Source: an uncultured Collinsella sp.
Lineage (GTDB): Bacteria; Actinomycetota; Coriobacteriia; Coriobacteriales; Coriobacteriaceae
DNA: 7,986 nucleotides
Assembly (NCBI GenBank): GCA_902478865.1
Contig: CABSNA010000056.1
Location: 1-7,986 of the forward strand
Direction: 5' to 3'
Part shown: in pieces, positions 5,629 to 7,986 of the stretch
Layout: every line of letters starts with the position of its first letter
Position numbering within the stretch: the stretch's first letter is position 1
Translations under genes and position numbers: made by a program
The notes under the pieces: model-generated
The model's database searches: none
Told to the model about the DNA's origin: nothing
The model's input: the letters and a program-made list of their open reading frames with translations, nothing else

Positions 5629-6003
5629 ATGAGTGAGCAGAACGCCAACCCGGTAGAGCTCTTTGGCATGCGCGTTGCCCATGTGGGCATTAACGCCACT
5701 GACCCGGCAGACGCCCTGGAGATCGCGGAGCTGTTCTCGACGATGATGGGCCTGCCCGTTATCGAGACCCCGGTTTCGTACTTTAACGATTCGCTGGTCG
5801 AGATCATGAAGCAGAACGGTCGTGGCGCCAAGGGCCACATTGGCTTTGCCGTCAACGACATCGATGCGGCTGAGAAGTGGTTTGCTGAGCGCGGGCTCGA
5901 GGTCAACGAGGAGTCGCGCGTGCTGCTGCCCGACGGCGGCACCAAGCTCGTGTACTTTAAGCGCGAGTTCGCCGGTTTCGCCGTGCACCTGTGCCGCGAG
6001 TAG
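5629..6003 (+). CDS. VOC (glyoxalase-fold) domain protein, resembling the C-terminal domain of some KDPG aldolase fusions
   Basis: This 124-residue protein is a single vicinal-oxygen-chelate unit of two beta-alpha-beta-beta-beta modules. RVAHVGINATDPADA starts the first module and GHIGFAVNDIDAAEKWF the second. Likely metal or ligand positions are H18, E58 (LVEIM), H70 and H121 (FAVHLCRE). From memory, this pattern is close to the VOC extension fused to some KHG/KDPG aldolases, but here no aldolase is attached. That suggests a role in keto-deoxy-sugar or uronate catabolism, as inference only. The ATG at 5629 lies 11 bases after the IIB stop, with only a weak TAGG as ribosome site, so translational coupling is likely. 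The IIB gene and this one form a two-gene unit ending at the terminator at 6027. Fold call firm, substrate unknown. Confidence 0.82.
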   Translation: MSEQNANPVELFGMRVAHVGINATDPADALEIAELFSTMMGLPVIETPVSYFNDSLVEIMKQNGRGAKGHIGFAVNDIDAAEKWFAERGLEVNEESRVLLPDGGTKLVYFKREFAGFAVHLCRE

Positions 6004-6026
6004 CGCACAAGCTGCCATAGCTAACG

Positions 6027-6064
6027 AAAAATGGGGTAAGGCCACGTGGCCTTACCCCATTTTT
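6027..6064. terminator. Bidirectional intrinsic terminator, perfect 19-bp palindrome
   Basis: AAAAATGGGGTAAGGCCAC (6027-6045) is followed directly by its exact reverse complement (6046-6064). The GC-rich stem has A on one side and T on the other, so it can stop transcription in both directions. It lies 23 bases after the VOC stop codon. It could also stop read-through from the convergent histidine kinase gene, after that transcript has crossed the 182-bp inverted repeat. Confidence 0.95.
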
Positions 6065-6099
6065 AATGCCGAGAGGGTGACTGACGGGCTGCCGTAAAA

Positions 6100-6281
6100 C
6101 GAAGGTGAATGGTTTCCCATGAAGTGAACGAGTGAAATCGGACCTCTGGAGCATCGACACTTTGGAGGCACCGTTTCCTGCGGTTTCGTAAGGGTTTTCC
6201 TGCAGTTTTGGCGTCAAAAAGTGTGGATGCTTCGGGGGTCCAAAATAGGTCGTTCACTTCGCGGAAAAGCATTCACCTTCG
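6100..6281. repeat. 182-bp imperfect inverted-repeat element between convergent genes
   Basis: Arms 6100-6163 and 6218-6281 align without gaps as inverted copies, with about 50 of 64 positions complementary. The best blocks are CGAAGGTGAATG, GAAGTGAACGA, GGACC, AGCATC and ACACTTT. The central 54 bases hold a direct repeat TTTCCTGC-G/A-GTTT at 6174-6186 and 6196-6208, 22 bases apart. No convincing gene is present and no transposase is near. It fills the gap between the bidirectional terminator and the histidine kinase stop codon. It looks like a MITE-like element or a large RNA/DNA hairpin; function unknown. Confidence 0.82.
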
Positions 6282-6298
6282 ATTCGTGAGAGACGCCC

Positions 6299-7594
6299 CT
6301 ACCGCGGCAGGCGAATCGTAAAGCGGCTGCCGACGCCCTCGACTGAGGTCACGCCAATGACACCACCATGGCTATCGACGATCCACTTGGCAATGGCAAG
6401 CCCCAGACCCGAGCCCTGCGCGCCGGCATCGCGTGCGTTGTCGGCGCGGTAGAACCGTTCAAACGCGTGAGCTGCGGATTCCTGGTTCATGCCGATACCC
6501 TCGTCCTCAACACTTATGTCGATCGTGCCTGCGCCCGCATCCGACGCTACGCCAAACGAGATGGGCGTGCCCGCGTCCGAATACTTGGCGGCATTTTGCA
6601 CGATCACGCGCAGAGCCTGCTTCACGAGCGCCACGTCAACGGGCGCGTCGCAGCGCGGGTCGCTGACAAGCGCAGCGTCGTACGCCAGTCGATACGTGTG
6701 CGCGGCATCGATCATCTGTGACTCCTCGCATACCTCGCCGACCAGTGCGGCCAGGTTAGTATTCGCACGCCGCAGGACCGTGCGCCCGGCATCGCCGCGC
6801 GCCAAAAACAGCAGCTGCTCCACGAGCTCCTGCATATGCTCGCTTTCGGCCTTGAGCGAGGCAATGGACTCTGCCAGCACGTCCGGGTCGTCTTTGCCCC
6901 AGCGGTCGAGCATGTTCACGTAGCCCTGAATCACCGCGATGGGCGTGCGCAGCTCGTGGCTCGCGTCGTTGACAAAGCGCATCTGCTGCAGCTTGGCCTC
7001 TTGCATCTGGCGCAGTAGGCGGTTGAGTGCAACCTCGATGCTTGCCAGGTCGGCGTCGCCGGTAGTGACGCTCGGCGAGTCGACGCTTGCGCGCTCGATG
7101 GCCTGCTCCAGTGTTTCCATCTTGCCGCCGGAGAGCTGCATGCGGCCGAGTTCGTCCACGCGCAGGGCCAGATCGTTGAGCGGCGCCATGGTGCGGCGCA
7201 CGCGGCGGGCGCCGCCGAGCATGTTGAGCACGCTGATGACCTGCCAACCCACAACGACAAGGTAGAGAGGCCATAGCGTGACGAGGTCCTGCGCGAGGGG
7301 GAAAGTCTTGGTGGTACGCGCAAGCTCGACGGTATAGGTGAGCGTTGTCAGGTCCCAGCCGCGCGCGGGCGTCAGCGTCATGCCGCGAACGGTGGCGCTG
7401 GGGATCCATCCTGCGGTAAACGCGCCGTTGGGCAGCGTCTGGTTGTATCCATAGACAAGGATCGCCGCCACAATCACTACTAGCAGCAGGTCGAGCCAAA
7501 CGTAGCTCATCAGGCGGCGCCACATATAGCTCCAGTTGATGGCGCGGGCGATGGAGGTGACGCGTTTGGCCTCGGCGTTACGCGCGGCAGACAT
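6299..7594 (-). CDS. Two-component sensor histidine kinase
   Basis: This 431-residue membrane kinase would sense a signal and phosphorylate the response regulator encoded just upstream. TM1 is at about 32-50 (VWLDLLLVVIVAAILVYGY), a small extracytoplasmic loop spans about 51-104, and TM2 is at about 107-123 (LWPLYLVVVGWQVISVL). A HAMP-like linker precedes the H-box NDASHELRTPIAVIQGY, with phospho-acceptor H213. The ATP domain shows the N-box with N334 (VQNAAKYSD), G1 EDEGIGM (363-369), F-box FERFYRAD and G2 GSGLGLAIAKW (394-404). All catalytic boxes are intact. The ATG at 7594 (MSAARNAEAK) overlaps the regulator's 3' end by 17 bases in another frame, so translation is probably coupled, with G-rich GGGGTGGG upstream of the start. 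The short external loop of about 55 residues gives no clue to the signal. Confidence 0.94.
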   Translation of the reverse strand: MSAARNAEAKRVTSIARAINWSYMWRRLMSYVWLDLLLVVIVAAILVYGYNQTLPNGAFTAGWIPSATVRGMTLTPARGWDLTTLTYTVELARTTKTFPLAQDLVTLWPLYLVVVGWQVISVLNMLGGARRVRRTMAPLNDLALRVDELGRMQLSGGKMETLEQAIERASVDSPSVTTGDADLASIEVALNRLLRQMQEAKLQQMRFVNDASHELRTPIAVIQGYVNMLDRWGKDDPDVLAESIASLKAESEHMQELVEQLLFLARGDAGRTVLRRANTNLAALVGEVCEESQMIDAAHTYRLAYDAALVSDPRCDAPVDVALVKQALRVIVQNAAKYSDAGTPISFGVASDAGAGTIDISVEDEGIGMNQESAAHAFERFYRADNARDAGAQGSGLGLAIAKWIVDSHGGVIGVTSVEGVGSRFTIRLPR

Positions 7595-7986
7595 AGCCCA
7601 CCCCGCGCACGGTCTGGATGATGCGGGCGCCGCCGGCGTCCTCGATCTTGGCGCGCAGGTGCGCGATGTGCACGTCGACGTTGTTGGTGTCGCCCACGTA
7701 TTCGTAGCCCAGCGCTTCGTGCGCGATGCGCTCGCGCGTGAGCACGGTCTCGGCATGCGCCATAAGCAGGGCGAGGACATCGAACTCGCGGGCCGTGAGC
7801 GCGATGGGCGAGCCGCCGACCGTGACTTCGCGGCGGTCGGGGTCGAGCGCAACCGAGCCCACGGCGAGCGCAGCGGGGGAGGGCGCGGCGGAAGCCTGGG
7901 TCGAGTCGCCGACCGGGGGCATCGCAGCGGCTCCGGCGCCCGTGTCGCCTGCCGTGCCCGCCCCAGTACCGGCGCTGTCTCTTATA
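7578..7986 (-). CDS. OmpR/PhoB-type response regulator, C-terminal part, 5' end outside window
   Basis: The DNA-binding winged-helix domain is complete, from about SVALDPDRREVTVGG through LTAREFDVLALLMAHAETVLTRERI and NVDVHIAHLRAKIED to IIQTVRGVGYVCRA. It matches the OmpR/PhoB effector domain, which binds direct repeats at promoters. The receiver domain lies outside. About 40 residues before the effector domain are almost only Ala, Gly, Thr, Ser and Pro (for example AGTGAGTAGDTGAGAAA), an unusually long flexible linker. The outermost four codons overlap a sequencing-adapter match (7975-7986) and should not be trusted. The gene precedes and overlaps the histidine kinase, its likely partner. 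Confidence 0.93.
   Translation of the reverse strand, partial: IRDSAGTGAGTAGDTGAGAAAMPPVGDSTQASAAPSPAALAVGSVALDPDRREVTVGGSPIALTAREFDVLALLMAHAETVLTRERIAHEALGYEYVGDTNNVDVHIAHLRAKIEDAGGARIIQTVRGVGYVCRA
7975..7986. other. Probable Tn5/Nextera mosaic-end adapter remnant at contig end
   Basis: The last 12 bases, CTGTCTCTTATA, equal the first 12 bases of the transposase adapter CTGTCTCTTATACACATCT and end exactly at the window edge. A chance 12-base match in this position is very unlikely. It is best treated as library sequence and not genome. Confidence 0.85.

Noticed and set aside
5311..6003. Long + strand reading frame from 5311 that runs through the PTS IIB gene in another frame into the VOC gene
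   Set aside because: Its first 106 codons are an out-of-frame shadow of the IIB gene, and its start codon overlaps the IIB ribosome site. Only the part from 5629 encodes a recognisable protein.
6063..6272. 69-codon minus-strand frame inside the 182-bp inverted repeat
   Set aside because: No ribosome site, no recognisable domain, and the DNA is better explained by the inverted-repeat structure. A fossil gene cannot be fully excluded.
6756..7523. Long minus-strand frame of 255 codons within the histidine kinase
   Set aside because: It is an Arg/Ala-rich shadow frame in GC-rich DNA overlapping a kinase with all catalytic boxes intact.
7595..7852. Upstream extension of the histidine kinase frame to 7852
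   Set aside because: The extra residues are Arg/Ser/Pro-rich out-of-frame translation of the response regulator; the kinase proper starts at 7594.

Overview
The window looks like part of a GC-rich Actinomycetota chromosome, most likely a gut coriobacterium of the Collinsella type. This rests on codon use, the order enolase, DivIC/FtsB-like protein, Ppx/GppA phosphatase, and the general look of the proteins. It is a judgement from sequence alone. The last 12 bases match the end of the Tn5/Nextera mosaic-end adapter, so the right edge is probably an untrimmed contig end and not genome.

Left block (1-2705, + strand): the C-terminal part of enolase ends at a strong intrinsic terminator. A new transcription unit follows, with a membrane-anchored DivIC/FtsB-type division protein and, 20 bases later, an exopolyphosphatase/pppGpp-phosphatase family protein. 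These are housekeeping genes for glycolysis, septum assembly and phosphate or alarmone metabolism.

Accessory block (2705-4356): a minus-strand AAA ATPase with a C-terminal DUF4143 (nuclease-like) domain lies between two copies of a 67-bp hairpin element in the same orientation. The outer arms of the two copies are nearly identical, while the inner arms differ but still pair. Just upstream of the ATPase promoter region is a 33-bp tandem repeat (two full copies and a degenerate third). This block is the least ordinary part of the window.

Middle block (4376-5251, - strand): a promoter with a perfect TATAAT, a small membrane-anchored helical-repeat (TPR-like) protein, tRNA-Leu(UAA) with encoded CCA, and an intrinsic terminator. 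They are close enough to be one transcript.

Right block: a stand-alone galactitol-type PTS IIB protein and a small VOC/glyoxalase-fold protein form a two-gene + strand unit (5330-6003) ending in a perfect 19-bp-arm bidirectional terminator. Next comes a 182-bp non-coding imperfect inverted repeat (6100-6281). A minus-strand two-component system follows: a complete histidine kinase, whose start overlaps the end of its OmpR-type response regulator, which is cut by the window edge.

No complete new defence or mobile system is visible. The best leads are the three families of structured non-coding repeats and the hairpin-flanked ATPase.
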